Of a stretch of 33,682 nucleotides of DNA, positions 15,479 through 24,983 are shown piece after piece. Source of the stretch: Pseudanabaena frigida (GTDB lineage Bacteria > Cyanobacteriota > Cyanobacteriia > Pseudanabaenales > Pseudanabaenaceae). The notes under the pieces were generated by a model. It was given only the letters and a program-made list of their open reading frames with translations, was not told the origin of the DNA and did not search any database. Each line of letters opens with the position of its first letter. Within the stretch, counting starts at the first letter, position 1. Position numbers and translations under genes: made by a program. Where the stretch lies: assembly GCA_003242085.1 (NCBI GenBank), contig QBML01000010.1, forward strand, positions 105,983 through 139,664. The letters are read 5' to 3'.

Positions 15479-17128
15479 ATGTCTACATCAGTAACACCTC
15501 AAGAGTCTAACGTTGCTCAGGATCGCATTATTTTTTTTGATACCACACTGCGCGATGGCGAACAGTCCCCAGGCGCAACCCTAAACGTGGAGCAAAAACT
15601 GCTAATCGCCCAGCAACTGGCTCGACTTGGTGTAGACATCATCGAAGCGGGTTTCCCCTTTGCCAGCAAGGGTGACTTTCATGCCGTCCAAGAAATTGCC
15701 AAACTCGTTGGCACTGAGAGTGGCCCAACAATCTGTGGTTTAGCCCGTGCGACTAAAGCTGATATTGAAGCAGCCGCCGAAGCAGTCAAACCTGCGGCAA
15801 AAGGTAGAATTCATACTTTTCTTGCCACTTCTGATATTCACTTGGAATACAAGCTCCGTAAAACTCGTGCTGAAGTTTTGGCGATCGTGCCAGATATGGT
15901 TGCCTATGCCAAGTCCAAAGTTACCGATGTTGAGTTTTCCCCTGAAGATGCAGGACGTTCCGATCCTGAGTTTCTCTATCAGGTATTAGAAGCGGCGATC
16001 GCTGCGGGAGCCTCAACGGTAAATATTCCCGACACTGTCGGATATTTGACTCCTTCTGAGTTTGGAGCCTTGATTAAGGGCATCAAAGATAACGTACCAA
16101 ATATCGATCGAGCGATTATCTCGGTTCACGGTCATAACGATCTTGGTTTAGCCGTGGCAAACTTCCTTGAGGCTGCCAAAAATGGTGCGCGTCAAATGGA
16201 ATGCACGATCAACGGGATTGGCGAACGTGCTGGTAACGCCGCTCTCGAAGAATTGGTAATGGCATTGCACGTTCGCCGTGCTTATTTCAATAGCTTCCTC
16301 GGTCGTCCTGCGGAATCGAATACACCACTCTGCAACATTGATACCAAGCAGATTTACAAAACCTCGCGCCTTGTGTCCAATCTCACAGGTATGTTGGTGC
16401 AGCCCAATAAAGCGATCGTGGGTGCAAATGCCTTTGCTCACGAGTCAGGTATCCATCAAGATGGCGTTTTGAAAAATCGTCTTACCTACGAAATCATGGA
16501 TGCGCAATCCATTGGCTTGTCCGATAACTTGATCGTCCTTGGCAAGCTTTCTGGACGTAATGCCTTGAGTTCTCGTTTGAGAGAGCTTGGTTTTGAACTC
16601 TCGGAACAGGAATTGAATGCTGCTTTCGTTCGATTCAAAGAACTTGCTGACAAAAAGCGCGAAATTAGCGATCGCGATCTAGAAGCGATCGTTAACGACG
16701 AAATTCGTCACGCACCCGAAGCATTCAAACTCGAGCATGTCCAAGTGAGCTGCGGCGATCGCGCCATCCCTACGGCCACGGTCACCATCGTGATGCCTGA
16801 TGGTGAAGAAATCACCGATGCCTCGGTCGGAACTGGTCCCGTGGATGCGATTTACAAGGCGATTAATCGGATTGTAAATGTTCCCAACCAGTTGATCGAG
16901 TACTCGGTGCAATCGGTTACTGCTGGAATTGATGCCCTCGGTGAAGTTACCATTCGCCTCAGACATCCTGACGTTGGGACTCTGTCTGGTCATTCCGCTA
17001 ATACTGATATCATTGTTGCCTCGGCAAGAGCTTATCTCAGTGATTTGAACAAGCTCTATTTTGCACTTCAGACACCGAATACTAAGGTAAGCGATCGCGA
17101 AAAGCTCAAAAAAGAAGCCGCATTGTAA
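15479..17128 (+). CDS. leuA: 2-isopropylmalate synthase
   Basis: The 549-residue enzyme condenses acetyl-CoA with 2-oxoisovalerate, the first committed step of leucine synthesis in the cytoplasm. The HMGL-like signatures are intact: [18 protein letters not shown] at about residues 19-36, the metal-binding [13 protein letters not shown], and [15 protein letters not shown]. The C-terminal part ([15 protein letters not shown] through [17 protein letters not shown]) is the LeuA regulatory domain, so leucine feedback inhibition is expected. The ATG at 15479 gives the usual N-terminus, without a recognisable Shine-Dalgarno sequence. The gene stands alone and ends at a strong bidirectional terminator shared with the convergent umuD-like gene. 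Confidence 0.96.
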   Translation: MSTSVTPQESNVAQDRIIFFDTTLRDGEQSPGATLNVEQKLLIAQQLARLGVDIIEAGFPFASKGDFHAVQEIAKLVGTESGPTICGLARATKADIEAAAEAVKPAAKGRIHTFLATSDIHLEYKLRKTRAEVLAIVPDMVAYAKSKVTDVEFSPEDAGRSDPEFLYQVLEAAIAAGASTVNIPDTVGYLTPSEFGALIKGIKDNVPNIDRAIISVHGHNDLGLAVANFLEAAKNGARQMECTINGIGERAGNAALEELVMALHVRRAYFNSFLGRPAESNTPLCNIDTKQIYKTSRLVSNLTGMLVQPNKAIVGANAFAHESGIHQDGVLKNRLTYEIMDAQSIGLSDNLIVLGKLSGRNALSSRLRELGFELSEQELNAAFVRFKELADKKREISDRDLEAIVNDEIRHAPEAFKLEHVQVSCGDRAIPTATVTIVMPDGEEITDASVGTGPVDAIYKAINRIVNVPNQLIEYSVQSVTAGIDALGEVTIRLRHPDVGTLSGHSANTDIIVASARAYLSDLNKLYFALQTPNTKVSDREKLKKEAAL

Positions 17129-17137
17129 ATTCTTCTC

Positions 17138-17170
17138 ATAAAAAAGCCGCGCATTGCGCGGCTTTTTTAT
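17138..17170. terminator. Bidirectional terminator between leuA and the umuD-like gene
   Basis: A 15-bp stem with a GCCGCGC/GCGCGGC core, an ATT loop and flanking A6 and T6 runs reads as an intrinsic terminator on both strands. It starts 9 nt after the leuA stop. Confidence 0.9.
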
Positions 17171-17179
17171 TTCGGTCAG

Positions 17180-17755
17180 CTAAAGTGCATGAATTACGTT
17201 GGTAACTACACCCCAAATATGTAGATCGGTGTTTTCATCGATTTCAATAGGCTTGAAATCTTTATTTTCAGGCATCAGCCACAACTTATCTCTATGCTTG
17301 CGAATCCGTTTGACGGTTAGCTCTCCATTTACAACCGCAATTACAACTTGTCCATTCGTAACTTCAATCGAGCGATCGACAATTAGCATGTCATTAGGAT
17401 GTATTCCCGCATCTTTCATCGACTCTCCAACCACACGGACGAGAAAGGTTGCGTCAGGATGCTTAACTAGATGACGATTTAGATCGATATTGTCATCAAC
17501 ATAGTCCTCAGTATGAGCAGGAAAACCTGCGGCAACTGGGTTGAGATATAGGGGTAAGCGCAATTTGGTTGTTCTCTCAGGTCTGAAGATAGATTCGACA
17601 TTTGTTCCTAGTTCTATTTCTTCAGGTTCCTTTGCTAATGCTGCTAATATCTCATCAGCAATCCGAATTGGTAATCTTACGGCTTTAGTTGCTTCCCCGT
17701 ATTTGCCTGTGCCTTGTGGGCGACCTGCGCCTTCTCGTTTTCCTCCGCGTGGCAT
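17180..17755 (-). CDS. UmuD-like S24 self-cleaving peptidase
   Basis: The 191-residue protein has a C-terminal LexA/UmuD-type peptidase. The cleavage site is Ala76-Gly77 (PVAAGFP), the nucleophile is Ser112 in VVGESMKDAG and the general base is Lys149 in GELTVKRIRK. In place of a LexA winged helix, the N-terminus has a basic MPRGGKREGAGRPQGTGKYG stretch and a short KAVRLPIRIADEIL segment. UmuD proteins are cut with the help of RecA filaments and then join UmuC in error-prone polymerase V. No umuC is next to it. The start at 17755 is favoured by GGAG eight bases upstream, while the longer frame from 17803 lacks this. It could also be a transcriptional regulator, since the GGxREGAGRP region may bind DNA. 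Confidence 0.85.
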   Translation of the reverse strand: MPRGGKREGAGRPQGTGKYGEATKAVRLPIRIADEILAALAKEPEEIELGTNVESIFRPERTTKLRLPLYLNPVAAGFPAHTEDYVDDNIDLNRHLVKHPDATFLVRVVGESMKDAGIHPNDMLIVDRSIEVTNGQVVIAVVNGELTVKRIRKHRDKLWLMPENKDFKPIEIDENTDLHIWGVVTNVIHAL

Positions 17756-18240
17756 GTGATTTTCTCCGAATTTATTTGTATTAGGATTAACGGCATAAAG
17801 CAATGCTAATCATAACTACATGAATAATGTACGCTTATCATTAAGAGTATAAGCAAAAGTTTGTCTAAAATGCAAAACTTTCTAAAAAATATGAACGTCG
17901 TTTCGTACTAAAAGAGATAGCTAGGACAAATCAAAACCCAGATAAGTAGAGGCGGTGCTTCGCACCACCCCTATTTATCTGGGTTTTATGTCCTAAGTAA
18001 AACCTGCATTGCTATAGAAAGTTTTACAAACCGCTTAGAGAATATTCAAGTCAATCATGTAACATCAGTAATAAAGTGCGATCGGTGCTTCAGGTTGTAA
18101 AATCAAAGGAAAACCTGCTTTTTGCCGAAAATATCACAAATTTGAGTTTAGATTTTAATTTTCTGGCGTGAGATCGCACTTTAGAAAATGAGTATGAGTG
18201 AAAGAGTTTAAAATACGAAATTTATTAAAAATGGTAAAAG
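17756..18240. other. Intergenic region upstream of the UmuD-like and desaturase genes
   Basis: These 485 nt separate divergent genes and should contain both promoters. The main structure is the long inverted repeat at 17923-17994. The rest is AT-rich and I see no gene, tRNA or clear LexA box. Confidence 0.6.
17923..17994. repeat. 72-nt composite inverted repeat
   Basis: An outer AGGACA/TGTCCT pair encloses AAAACCCAGATAAGTA paired with TATTTATCTGGGTTTT. The apex GGCGGTGCTTCGCACC folds as GGTGC-TTC-GCACC. It lies between divergent genes, so it is unlikely to be a simple terminator. Its AAAACC/GGTTTT ends recall the hairpin at 560-624. Confidence 0.75.
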
Positions 18241-19359
18241 ATGCAAGAGCGAACTGAATCTCAACTATCTGCAGTTCTGGAAAAAGAACCAATAAAAAAA
18301 TTAAAATTTGGTAAGAACAGTGGATTTCAGACTGAACTGAGGCGAAGGGTTGATGAACTGTTTCAAAACACAGATCTAAAAGAACGAGATTGTCCACAAA
18401 TGTATGTAAAGACAGCAATCTTATTGCTGTCTTTATTTGGGTTGTATTATGGTTTGGTTTTCTTAGCTCAGACTTGGTGGCAAGTCGTTCCCTTATGCAT
18501 CGCTCTTGGTGTAGTAACAGCAGGAATTGGTTTTAGCATCCAACATGATGGCGCACATCATGCATATTCCAATTTTGCGTGGGTCAATAAACTCATGTCG
18601 ATGAGCTTAGATTTAATCGGTGGAAGTTCGTATATTTGGCATTGGAAACACGACGTGCTGCATCATACCTATGTGAACATAGCTGGCTATGATATGGATT
18701 TAGAGGTCGGAATTTTTGGGCGGCTTTCCCCTTCACACCCGCGTCTTCCATTCCATCGTTGGCAGCATTATTATCTTTGGTTTTTGTATGGATTTTTAGC
18801 GATCAAATGGCACTTTTATGATGATTTTTATTGCTTAATTACTGGCAAAATTGGCGATCGCACCTACCCTCGTCCGAAAAAGAGCAATCTCGTCATATTC
18901 TTTGCTGGTAAGCTGATCTTTTTCACATTTGCTTTTGCTATTCCTTTACTGTTTCACTCAATATGGTTAGTTTTAGCTAGTTATGCGCTAGTCGCCGTAA
19001 CTTTAGGCATAGTACTTAGTGTCGTATTTCAACTAGCCCATGTGGTTGAAGAAGCTGATTTTCCTATACCAGTAGAAGAAGTTAGTAGCATTGAGAATGA
19101 TTGGGCGATCCACCAGATTGAAACAACTGTGAATTTCTCTAGGAATAATCCTTTTGTGACATGGTTACTTGGTGGATTGAATTACCAAGTCGAGCATCAT
19201 CTATTTCCAAACATTTGCCATGTTAATTATCCTGAGCTATCTAAGGTAGTCGAGCAAACTTGCCAAGATTATGGAGTCAGGTATAACCATCATGGGTCTT
19301 TTTGGGCAGGCTTTTTATCGCATTTCCGTTGGCTGCGCCGTATGGGAGCGTCAGCATAG
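18241..19359 (+). CDS. Membrane fatty acid desaturase, DesD (delta-6)-like
   Basis: The 372-residue protein has the three histidine boxes that bind the di-iron centre: HDGAHH at 102-107, HDVLHH at 137-142 and QVEHH near 317. The Q at the start of the third box is typical of front-end desaturases. Hydrophobic segments lie around 55-98 and 220-265. From memory, its N-terminal RRRVDELFQ...RDCPQMYVKTAI, GLNYQVEHHLFPNICHVNYP and AHVVEEADF align well with the Synechocystis delta-6 acyl-lipid desaturase DesD. It would desaturate membrane lipids in thylakoid or plasma membrane with ferredoxin as donor. Regiospecificity is inferred. No cytochrome b5 domain is present. The stop codon is inside the hairpin that follows. 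Confidence 0.88.
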   Translation: MQERTESQLSAVLEKEPIKKLKFGKNSGFQTELRRRVDELFQNTDLKERDCPQMYVKTAILLLSLFGLYYGLVFLAQTWWQVVPLCIALGVVTAGIGFSIQHDGAHHAYSNFAWVNKLMSMSLDLIGGSSYIWHWKHDVLHHTYVNIAGYDMDLEVGIFGRLSPSHPRLPFHRWQHYYLWFLYGFLAIKWHFYDDFYCLITGKIGDRTYPRPKKSNLVIFFAGKLIFFTFAFAIPLLFHSIWLVLASYALVAVTLGIVLSVVFQLAHVVEEADFPIPVEEVSSIENDWAIHQIETTVNFSRNNPFVTWLLGGLNYQVEHHLFPNICHVNYPELSKVVEQTCQDYGVRYNHHGSFWAGFLSHFRWLRRMGASA

Positions 19360-19408
19360 CTACTAAAAAAGAAAGGGCGCTTTGCGCCCTTTCTTTTTTA
19401 GTAGCTAT
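19356..19408. terminator. Perfect 25-bp hairpin containing both stop codons
   Basis: The arms at 19356-19380 and 19384-19408 are perfectly complementary around TTT. The core GGGCGC/GCGCCC is flanked by A- and T-rich runs, so it can terminate both strands. The desaturase TAG (19357-19359) and the stop of the convergent small gene (19398-19400) both lie within it. Confidence 0.88.
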
Positions 19409-19619
19409 CGGTTTTGCTAACTGTCATAGTTGTGAGTTGCTGATTGGCTTGATTGAGACGATCGGCGATCGCTTCACGTACATCACAATTGACATGGGAA
19501 TCAGCAAGAACCTCCTGTGCCATTTCTCGATATTCAGCACTAGTAGTAAGGTCTACTTGATCGAGTTGGTTGAGATTTTCATAGACAGTCTGCGGAGAAA
19601 CCGAAACATTGCTTTCCAT
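19398..19619 (-). CDS. Small conserved hypothetical protein
   Basis: This 73-residue acidic, helical protein has no signal peptide or membrane segment. It reads like a small cyanobacterial family (VYENLNQLDQVDL, EYREMAQEVLADSHV, REAIADRLNQANQQL), which I recognise only loosely and cannot name. Translation is supported by GGAA about seven bases before the ATG. Its stop codon lies in the shared terminator hairpin, and gltD ends 111 nt upstream on the same strand, so the two may be cotranscribed. A small adaptor or regulatory role is conceivable, but nothing in the sequence shows one. Confidence 0.65.
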   Translation of the reverse strand: MESNVSVSPQTVYENLNQLDQVDLTTSAEYREMAQEVLADSHVNCDVREAIADRLNQANQQLTTMTVSKTDSY

Positions 19620-19729
19620 AAATTATTCCTGTTCTATATTTACTTTAGATCTAGCGCTTGGCGTTCGATCTAAAACCAAATAATCTTGAAGAAATTTGCA
19701 AAGCAAGCCTTTTCAAAATTACTTAGTGT

Positions 19730-21214
19730 TTAAGGTAGATCGGTATCGCCCATAAGGTAGCGATCGCATTCGCGGGCAGCACCACGTCCTTCGTTAATTG
19801 CCCAGACGATGAGACTTTGACCGCGACGGCAGTCTCCTGCCGCAAAAACGCTAGGTAGACTGGTAGTGAATTGACCGTGATTAGCTTTGATATTACTACG
19901 AGGGTCTCGTTCCACAGCTAGCGAATCAAGTAAGGGCTGCTCTGGACCGAGGAAGCCCATCGCCAACAATACGATCTGAGCGGGGATAACCTTCTCAGTA
20001 CCAGCTAATTGATTAGGAATGAATTGACCTTTTTCATTTCGTTCCCATTGTACTTGCACGGTATGAACTGCCTTTACCTGACCGTTTTCGTCTCCTTCGA
20101 TTTTAGTGGCAGTAGTAATATAAGCTCTGGGATCGTCACCAAACTTTGCACTCGCCTCTTCTTGCCCATAGTCCTGTTTATAGACTTTTGGCCATTCTGG
20201 CCAAGGATTGTCCTTAGCTCTAGTTGCTGGAGGCTTAGGCATAATCTCTAACTGCACGACGCTATTGCAACCATGACGGATCGATGTGCCAACGCAGTCG
20301 GTTCCTGTATCGCCTCCGCCAATAATTACAACATCCTTACCCTGTGCAGAGATAAAGTCATCCCCCGACTTCCCATTGAGAACTGCTTTAGTATTGGCTG
20401 TTAAAAATTCCATCGCGAAATGGATGCCTTTGAGTTCACGTCCTTCAATACTTAAATCGCGAGGCTTGGTTGCGCCTGTGCATAGAACAACGGCATCAAA
20501 TTCTTTGAGCAAATTTTCCGCAGGTAAGTCTTTGCCAATTTCAGTGTTACAAACAAATTTCACCCCTTCCTGTTCAAGAATATTCAAGCGGCGCAATACT
20601 ACTTTTTCCTTGTCCAACTTCATGTTAGGGATGCCATACATCAGCAATCCACCTGGACGATCGGCTCGTTCGTAAACCGTGACCCAATGACCTGCCTTAT
20701 TAAGCTGAGCTGCTGCGCTCAATCCTGCGGGACCTGAACCGATGACAGCAACTTTTTTGCCTGTACGTTTAGCAGGAGGTTCGGGGACAATCCAGCCTTC
20801 TTCCCATCCCTTGTCAATAATCGAATACTCAATATTCTTAATTGTTACAGGAGGATTAGTGATCCCCAAGACACAAGATCCTTCGCAGGGAGCTGGACAG
20901 ACACGACCAGTAAATTCTGGGAAATTGTTGGTTTTGTGCAGGCGATCAAGAGCCTCACGCCATAGTCCTCGATAAACCAAGTCGTTCCATTCGGGAATGA
21001 GGTTATTGACTGGACAGCCGCTTGCCATGCCGCTAATCAGGTTACCTGTATGACAAAATGGCGTGCCACAGTCCATACATCGAGCGCCCTGCGTGCGGAG
21101 ATTTTCTTCGGGCATATGTAGATGAAATTCATCCCAATTTTTGATGCGATCGCTGGGTGGTATTTCAGATGGTGCTTCGCGGAGGTACTCAATAAATCCT
21201 GTCGGTTTTCCCAT
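19730..21214 (-). CDS. gltD: Glutamate synthase small subunit
   Basis: The 494-residue protein has the N-terminal cysteine pattern for 4Fe-4S clusters ([24 protein letters not shown]). Two nucleotide-binding folds follow: FAD site [18 protein letters not shown] and NADPH site [22 protein letters not shown] final FAD-contact region reads [18 protein letters not shown]. GltD passes electrons from NAD(P)H to the large subunit GltB, which makes glutamate from 2-oxoglutarate and glutamine. No gltB is next to it, so the large subunit is encoded elsewhere or a ferredoxin-type GltS is the main enzyme. Membership of the wider GltD-like oxidoreductase family is the alternative, but the length fits GltD. 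No NtcA-type GTA-N8-TAC site was seen upstream. Confidence 0.9.
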   Translation of the reverse strand: MGKPTGFIEYLREAPSEIPPSDRIKNWDEFHLHMPEENLRTQGARCMDCGTPFCHTGNLISGMASGCPVNNLIPEWNDLVYRGLWREALDRLHKTNNFPEFTGRVCPAPCEGSCVLGITNPPVTIKNIEYSIIDKGWEEGWIVPEPPAKRTGKKVAVIGSGPAGLSAAAQLNKAGHWVTVYERADRPGGLLMYGIPNMKLDKEKVVLRRLNILEQEGVKFVCNTEIGKDLPAENLLKEFDAVVLCTGATKPRDLSIEGRELKGIHFAMEFLTANTKAVLNGKSGDDFISAQGKDVVIIGGGDTGTDCVGTSIRHGCNSVVQLEIMPKPPATRAKDNPWPEWPKVYKQDYGQEEASAKFGDDPRAYITTATKIEGDENGQVKAVHTVQVQWERNEKGQFIPNQLAGTEKVIPAQIVLLAMGFLGPEQPLLDSLAVERDPRSNIKANHGQFTTSLPSVFAAGDCRRGQSLIVWAINEGRGAARECDRYLMGDTDLP

Positions 21215-21350
21215 TAGTTTAATTTTCTATGATTTGCCAAATAGTCCAATAAATTATTTTTAAACCGCTTAACTTATTCTGAAAGAATTTTACTGGTTTC
21301 TTTAATATTAGTTAATATTAGCCGCTATAGCGAACACCAGTACAAAAATA

Positions 21351-21387
21351 AGCATCAGCGGTGACGCTTTATATCACCTCTGATGCT
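21351..21387 (-). terminator. Terminator of the predicted secreted hypothetical gene
   Basis: AGCATCAG-C-GGTGA pairs with TCACC-T-CTGATGCT, leaving one mismatch. On the minus strand the stem is followed by TATTTTTG. It lies 46 nt beyond the stop at 21433. Confidence 0.75.
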
Positions 21388-21432
21388 TTGATAATTGAAT
21401 GAATCTATTAGTAATGCCTTATTCTAAGTCTA

Positions 21433-22704
21433 TTAGTTAAACCATATAACAAAGCCAAAGAGATTGCTGCCAAAAGCGTTGAACATTTCATCCCACACAG
21501 CAGGATCGGTAATATTTCCTTTCTTGAGATAGGGAGTTGCCGCAGTGCCTTGAATCCATGACACGAGGTCGAATGTCCGAGGTTCGGTAAAAATTCTTGC
21601 AAAGTCAATACTCAATTTTTCATCACGCCAGAATGGTAAGTTCTTTTTACCATCGAGAATATAGGTAATTTCATCCAAAGAATTCAACCAAGACTTCACC
21701 ATTGCATCAGTAACTTGAACCTGTGGAATCGCTGATAGTTGTTTGGGGTTGGGAATCCATTCGCGATCGTTATCAGTTTCTGCCAAAATTGATTTCCATG
21801 ACTCGAGACTGAGCCTAATCACTGATTTCATGTGAGTGAGAACTGTCAACATCCGCTGTGGTTCTACTAGAGGAAATTTGCTGAGATGAACTGCTGATAT
21901 CAAATCTATAATTTCAAAATTGTAGGAGCTATAGTCGTTGGGATCTTTCTTGGGATGACTTAGCAAAAATTTATGAGGCGTATCAACACTTTGGAAGAAC
22001 AAGTGAGCACAAGAAGCAAATAATTCTCGACTATCATAGGCTCGCAAGAATTCCCCTATTGCTCCCAATACATGGGTATAGCCCTGTAGCCACAGAGCAT
22101 CGCCGCGATCGAATGCAATTAAAAATTGCTGTGCGTCCTTTTCTGTAATCCTTGCACCTGTGACGGTATTAAAAATCTGCCATAGCATTTCTTTGTCTTC
22201 GGCTTTTCCATTCCCATCGAAGTCTAAACGAACTAAGCCTAAACGCAGGGCAAGTTTTAGGTTTTGCTCTTTGATCGGTTCGAGAGTTGCACGGACAGTA
22301 GCAAGATCGTCAATCCATGTCTGAAATACTTGCTGAAGTCCTTCATAAGTTAAAGTTTGTGGTTTAGGATTTTTGGGGACTGGTAAGCGCACAAAAGGAA
22401 TCGAGCCACTCAAAGGATTCTGGATCATGCCATAGCGATACAGCGATTGCATTAGTCTTTCAGTACCACGCATAAATTGAATTACGCCTAGCCCGAAGCG
22501 AGTTTTGTCATCTTTGGGAGTGCTCTGCAAATAATCCCCAAGAGCTTTTTCCCCTTCGGCAAGTCTTCCTGAGGTAAGGTAAGGGTCTGGCAATGGAGCG
22601 ATCGCGGCATTAGTTGGTTGCAAGTAGACTGCGGTGATGGCAACCAAAAGAACAACAAAAATAGCTATAGCCGATCTCCATATCGACTGCAATTTTTTTG
22701 ACAT
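21433..22704 (-). CDS. Secreted or periplasmic conserved hypothetical protein
   Basis: The protein of about 423 residues opens with a clear signal peptide: MSKKLQSIWR, then hydrophobic SAIAIFVVLLVAITAVYL, then a likely cleavage after TNA. A TPR-like helical start (RLAEGEKALGDYL) and the acidic loop LDFDGNGKAEDKE follow. That loop resembles an EF-hand calcium loop, though a single one. I do not know a name for the family. The ATG at 22704 is chosen because GGA lies about eight bases upstream and it begins the signal peptide. The longer start at 22722 sits at the foot of the upstream terminator. It probably acts in the periplasm or at the outer membrane. Confidence 0.75.
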   Translation of the reverse strand: MSKKLQSIWRSAIAIFVVLLVAITAVYLQPTNAAIAPLPDPYLTSGRLAEGEKALGDYLQSTPKDDKTRFGLGVIQFMRGTERLMQSLYRYGMIQNPLSGSIPFVRLPVPKNPKPQTLTYEGLQQVFQTWIDDLATVRATLEPIKEQNLKLALRLGLVRLDFDGNGKAEDKEMLWQIFNTVTGARITEKDAQQFLIAFDRGDALWLQGYTHVLGAIGEFLRAYDSRELFASCAHLFFQSVDTPHKFLLSHPKKDPNDYSSYNFEIIDLISAVHLSKFPLVEPQRMLTVLTHMKSVIRLSLESWKSILAETDNDREWIPNPKQLSAIPQVQVTDAMVKSWLNSLDEITYILDGKKNLPFWRDEKLSIDFARIFTEPRTFDLVSWIQGTAATPYLKKGNITDPAVWDEMFNAFGSNLFGFVIWFN

Positions 22705-22722
22705 ATCCAGATTCCAAGTCAT

Positions 22723-22761
22723 AAAAAAAGTGATGTAAGCAAAGTCTACATCACTTTTTTT
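22723..22761 (-). terminator. Terminator of the Mo-nitrogenase C-terminal domain gene
   Basis: A 15-bp perfect stem (AAAAAAAGTGATGTA with TACATCACTTTTTTT) around a 9-nt loop lies 79 nt past the stop of the minus-strand gene at 22841. On the minus strand it ends in a run of T directly before the next ATG. Confidence 0.8.
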
Positions 22762-22840
22762 TTATAAGCAGGCAGTAAAAACACAATCGATTAGATATCA
22801 ATTGGATATTAACTTCTAGTGAATCTTTAGCAGTCAATAC

Positions 22841-23170
22841 TTAGCAATAGGAGCTAATATCTTCGCCGCAGCGATCGACCAAGAAACAGAGGGCGCGAAA
22901 CCTCAAACCGACAAATTCATCGTAAAAAGGATTAAGCTTACAAAGAGGTGGGATATGAACGATCGCATGACCAAAGATTTTAATCGTGCGTTCAAATGGG
23001 CATTGAGCGGGAATGAGCTTAGCGATCAGATGGGCTGTTTGTGATTTCTGGATTTCAAAACTATCAAACTTGTTACGTAATGGTCTTAATAGATCGAAAT
23101 TGACTTTAGACTTAGAACTTCCGAGATATGGGTTTTCCCCGCCAAATCCTGAGCTGTTAATACTTGACAT
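22841..23170 (-). CDS. Mo-dependent nitrogenase C-terminal domain protein
   Basis: The 109-residue protein matches the free-standing Mo-nitro_C family of cyanobacteria. Its signature is in the second half: LIAKLIPAQCPFERTIKIFG, HIPPLCKLNPFYDEFVGLRF and the C-terminal CGEDISSYC. Cysteines in PAQCPFER, PPLCKLNP, LCFLVDRCGED and the final YC could bind metal. Despite the name, the family occurs widely in cyanobacteria, including strains without nitrogenase, and its role is not established. No nif gene is in this window. The ATG at 23170 is preceded by GGTG at close spacing. The slightly longer frame would need TTG at 23179. Confidence 0.8.
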   Translation of the reverse strand: MSSINSSGFGGENPYLGSSKSKVNFDLLRPLRNKFDSFEIQKSQTAHLIAKLIPAQCPFERTIKIFGHAIVHIPPLCKLNPFYDEFVGLRFRALCFLVDRCGEDISSYC

Positions 23171-23435
23171 GTTCACCAAACGCTCTTATGAATCAGAGTA
23201 TGTACGTTCAAGGCATTTACGTTATTAATCTTAACATAACTGCCTTAAATCGAGTGCCGAAAACACATTATTCATCCTTATGTATGAGATTACAGATACA
23301 GCCGAAACAATAGTGTATTTTCTATAACATACATAAACTGATAGTACCCATTTGTATGTATAAGCGATCGCAGACAGCTAATTTGCAGCCTATAAACAAT
23401 AGCTACAAGTTTACAAAATCACGGCTTAATTTTGA

Positions 23436-24254
23436 TTAAACACGACTAGGAATTGGACCACGCCGTTCGGGCATAGAGATCGAATCTTGCAAAAATTGTC
23501 GCAAATGCTGAACATGTGGATTGTTGTCAAAGGTGACCATTTTTTCAAGAGCTTCAACTAGAGTCAGGTCTTGATGATAAAGCAAACGAAATGCTGCTTT
23601 CAGGGATTGTTGGGTTTGTCCGTCTAGTCCAGCACGCTCAATGCCGACACGATTAAGGGTACGCACCCGAGAGGGGTTGCCCTCAACCAATGTGTATGGA
23701 GGCACGTCACGTTCGATCCGACTCATTCCGCCTACCATTGATAGCCGACCGATTCGCACAAACTGATGCACTCCCAAAACCCCACTAAGTCTGGCGTGAG
23801 ACTCTATATGCACGTGACCCGCTAATGCAACCCCATTTGCAATAATCACCCGATCCTCTATTTCGCAATTATGCCCCACATGGACATATGCCATTAGTAA
23901 ATTTCCGCTACCAATGTATGTGATCTCATTGGCTTCGTTAGCACGGTTAATCGTTACATATTCACGGATGCGGTTATCATTACCGATTTGGACCAGACTA
24001 TCAGCGCCCAAATATTTTAAGTCTTGAGAATCTAGGCCGATCGCTGCTCCTGGATAAATTTGGTTGCGATCGCCAATTTCAGTTCGACCCTCGACAATGG
24101 CATGGTGTCCAATGACAGTATGAGCGCCAATTTTCACCTGATCGCCGATGACAGCATAAGCTCCAACCTTGACAGTCGGATGTAGTTGGGCATCAGGATG
24201 CACTATGGCTGTCGGGTGAATAAATTCAGACACAGGCGCATGAGACACAGGCAT
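23436..24254 (-). CDS. lpxA: UDP-N-acetylglucosamine acyltransferase
   Basis: The 272-residue enzyme transfers a hydroxyacyl chain from acyl carrier protein to UDP-GlcNAc, the first step of lipid A synthesis in the cytoplasm. The N-terminal two thirds is a left-handed beta-helix of hexapeptide repeats (IHPTAIVHPDAQLHPTVKVG and onward). The catalytic histidine is likely the one in YVHVGHNCEIED. GVALAGHVHIESHARLSGVLG and VHQFVRIGRLSMVGGMS are family hallmarks. The C-terminal helical domain is complete. It is the last gene of the bamA-lpxC-fabZ-lpxA cluster and starts 109 nt after fabZ. Confidence 0.94.
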   Translation of the reverse strand: MPVSHAPVSEFIHPTAIVHPDAQLHPTVKVGAYAVIGDQVKIGAHTVIGHHAIVEGRTEIGDRNQIYPGAAIGLDSQDLKYLGADSLVQIGNDNRIREYVTINRANEANEITYIGSGNLLMAYVHVGHNCEIEDRVIIANGVALAGHVHIESHARLSGVLGVHQFVRIGRLSMVGGMSRIERDVPPYTLVEGNPSRVRTLNRVGIERAGLDGQTQQSLKAAFRLLYHQDLTLVEALEKMVTFDNNPHVQHLRQFLQDSISMPERRGPIPSRV

Positions 24255-24363
24255 AAAAAGTTTGGCTCGCTTGATACTAAGATAGATCGCTTGGTTTGCG
24301 ATCGCTGGGATCGCCAGATGAGAATTTCAAATTTCGAGATAAATTTGAGAATAAAGGCTTGAT

Positions 24364-24870
24364 TTAAAGATTAACTAACGAAAACATCAACTCACCCTCA
24401 CAGGCGATTTGACCATCGACTTCTGCACGCCCGTGCATCTTACCAAAACGCTTGCGCGCAACTAATAACTCGGTAGTTATCGTTAAGCGATCGCCAGGAA
24501 CAACGGGGCGACGAAACCGCACTTTATCAATACCTGCAAATAGCGACAGTTGATCTTCCATTCCTGGTAAGTGCCTTAACACAATACCGCCAACTTGCGC
24601 CATAGCCTCAACAATTAATACACCTGGCATAATCGGATGATTTGGAAAATGCCCTTGAAAAAATGGCTCATTAAAAGTGACATTTTTGATGCCCGTAGCA
24701 GATTTGTTGGGCACGAAATCAATAATGCGATCTACTAGTAGAAAGGGATAGCGATGGGGTAATAATTTCTGAATTTCGTCAATCATCAAGACTCGACTTA
24801 TGTTGTTATTAGCATCGTCAGTATTGAGATCGGGTGCGTTTATCGTAGTTTCTTCGGTCAAGGTCGACAT
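24364..24870 (-). CDS. fabZ: (3R)-hydroxyacyl-ACP dehydratase
   Basis: The 168-residue hot-dog fold enzyme removes water from 3-hydroxyacyl-ACP in fatty acid elongation. The signatures are [14 protein letters not shown] and [17 protein letters not shown], which contain the catalytic His and Glu, followed by MAQVGGIVL. About 25 N-terminal residues precede the conserved core ([17 protein letters not shown]). They are poorly conserved in the family, so the start might be the Met of [11 protein letters not shown], but 24870 is plausible. Placement between lpxC and lpxA is usual, because FabZ and the Lpx enzymes compete for the same hydroxyacyl-ACP pool. Confidence 0.94.
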   Translation of the reverse strand: MSTLTEETTINAPDLNTDDANNNISRVLMIDEIQKLLPHRYPFLLVDRIIDFVPNKSATGIKNVTFNEPFFQGHFPNHPIMPGVLIVEAMAQVGGIVLRHLPGMEDQLSLFAGIDKVRFRRPVVPGDRLTITTELLVARKRFGKMHGRAEVDGQIACEGELMFSLVNL

Positions 24871-24983
24871 ATCTAATTATTAATTTTGCGGTAATGCAAA
24901 GATAGCAGGATTTTACAGGGCAATTAGTGAGCAACTAGAATCGCGGATTCTTCAACTATGCCTAATTTTGCATAAAGCAGGAG

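Noticed and set aside
21215-21350. NtcA box upstream of gltD
   Set aside because: No GTA-N8-TAC pattern was found. Only a short AT-rich direct repeat (TTAATATTAG) is present.
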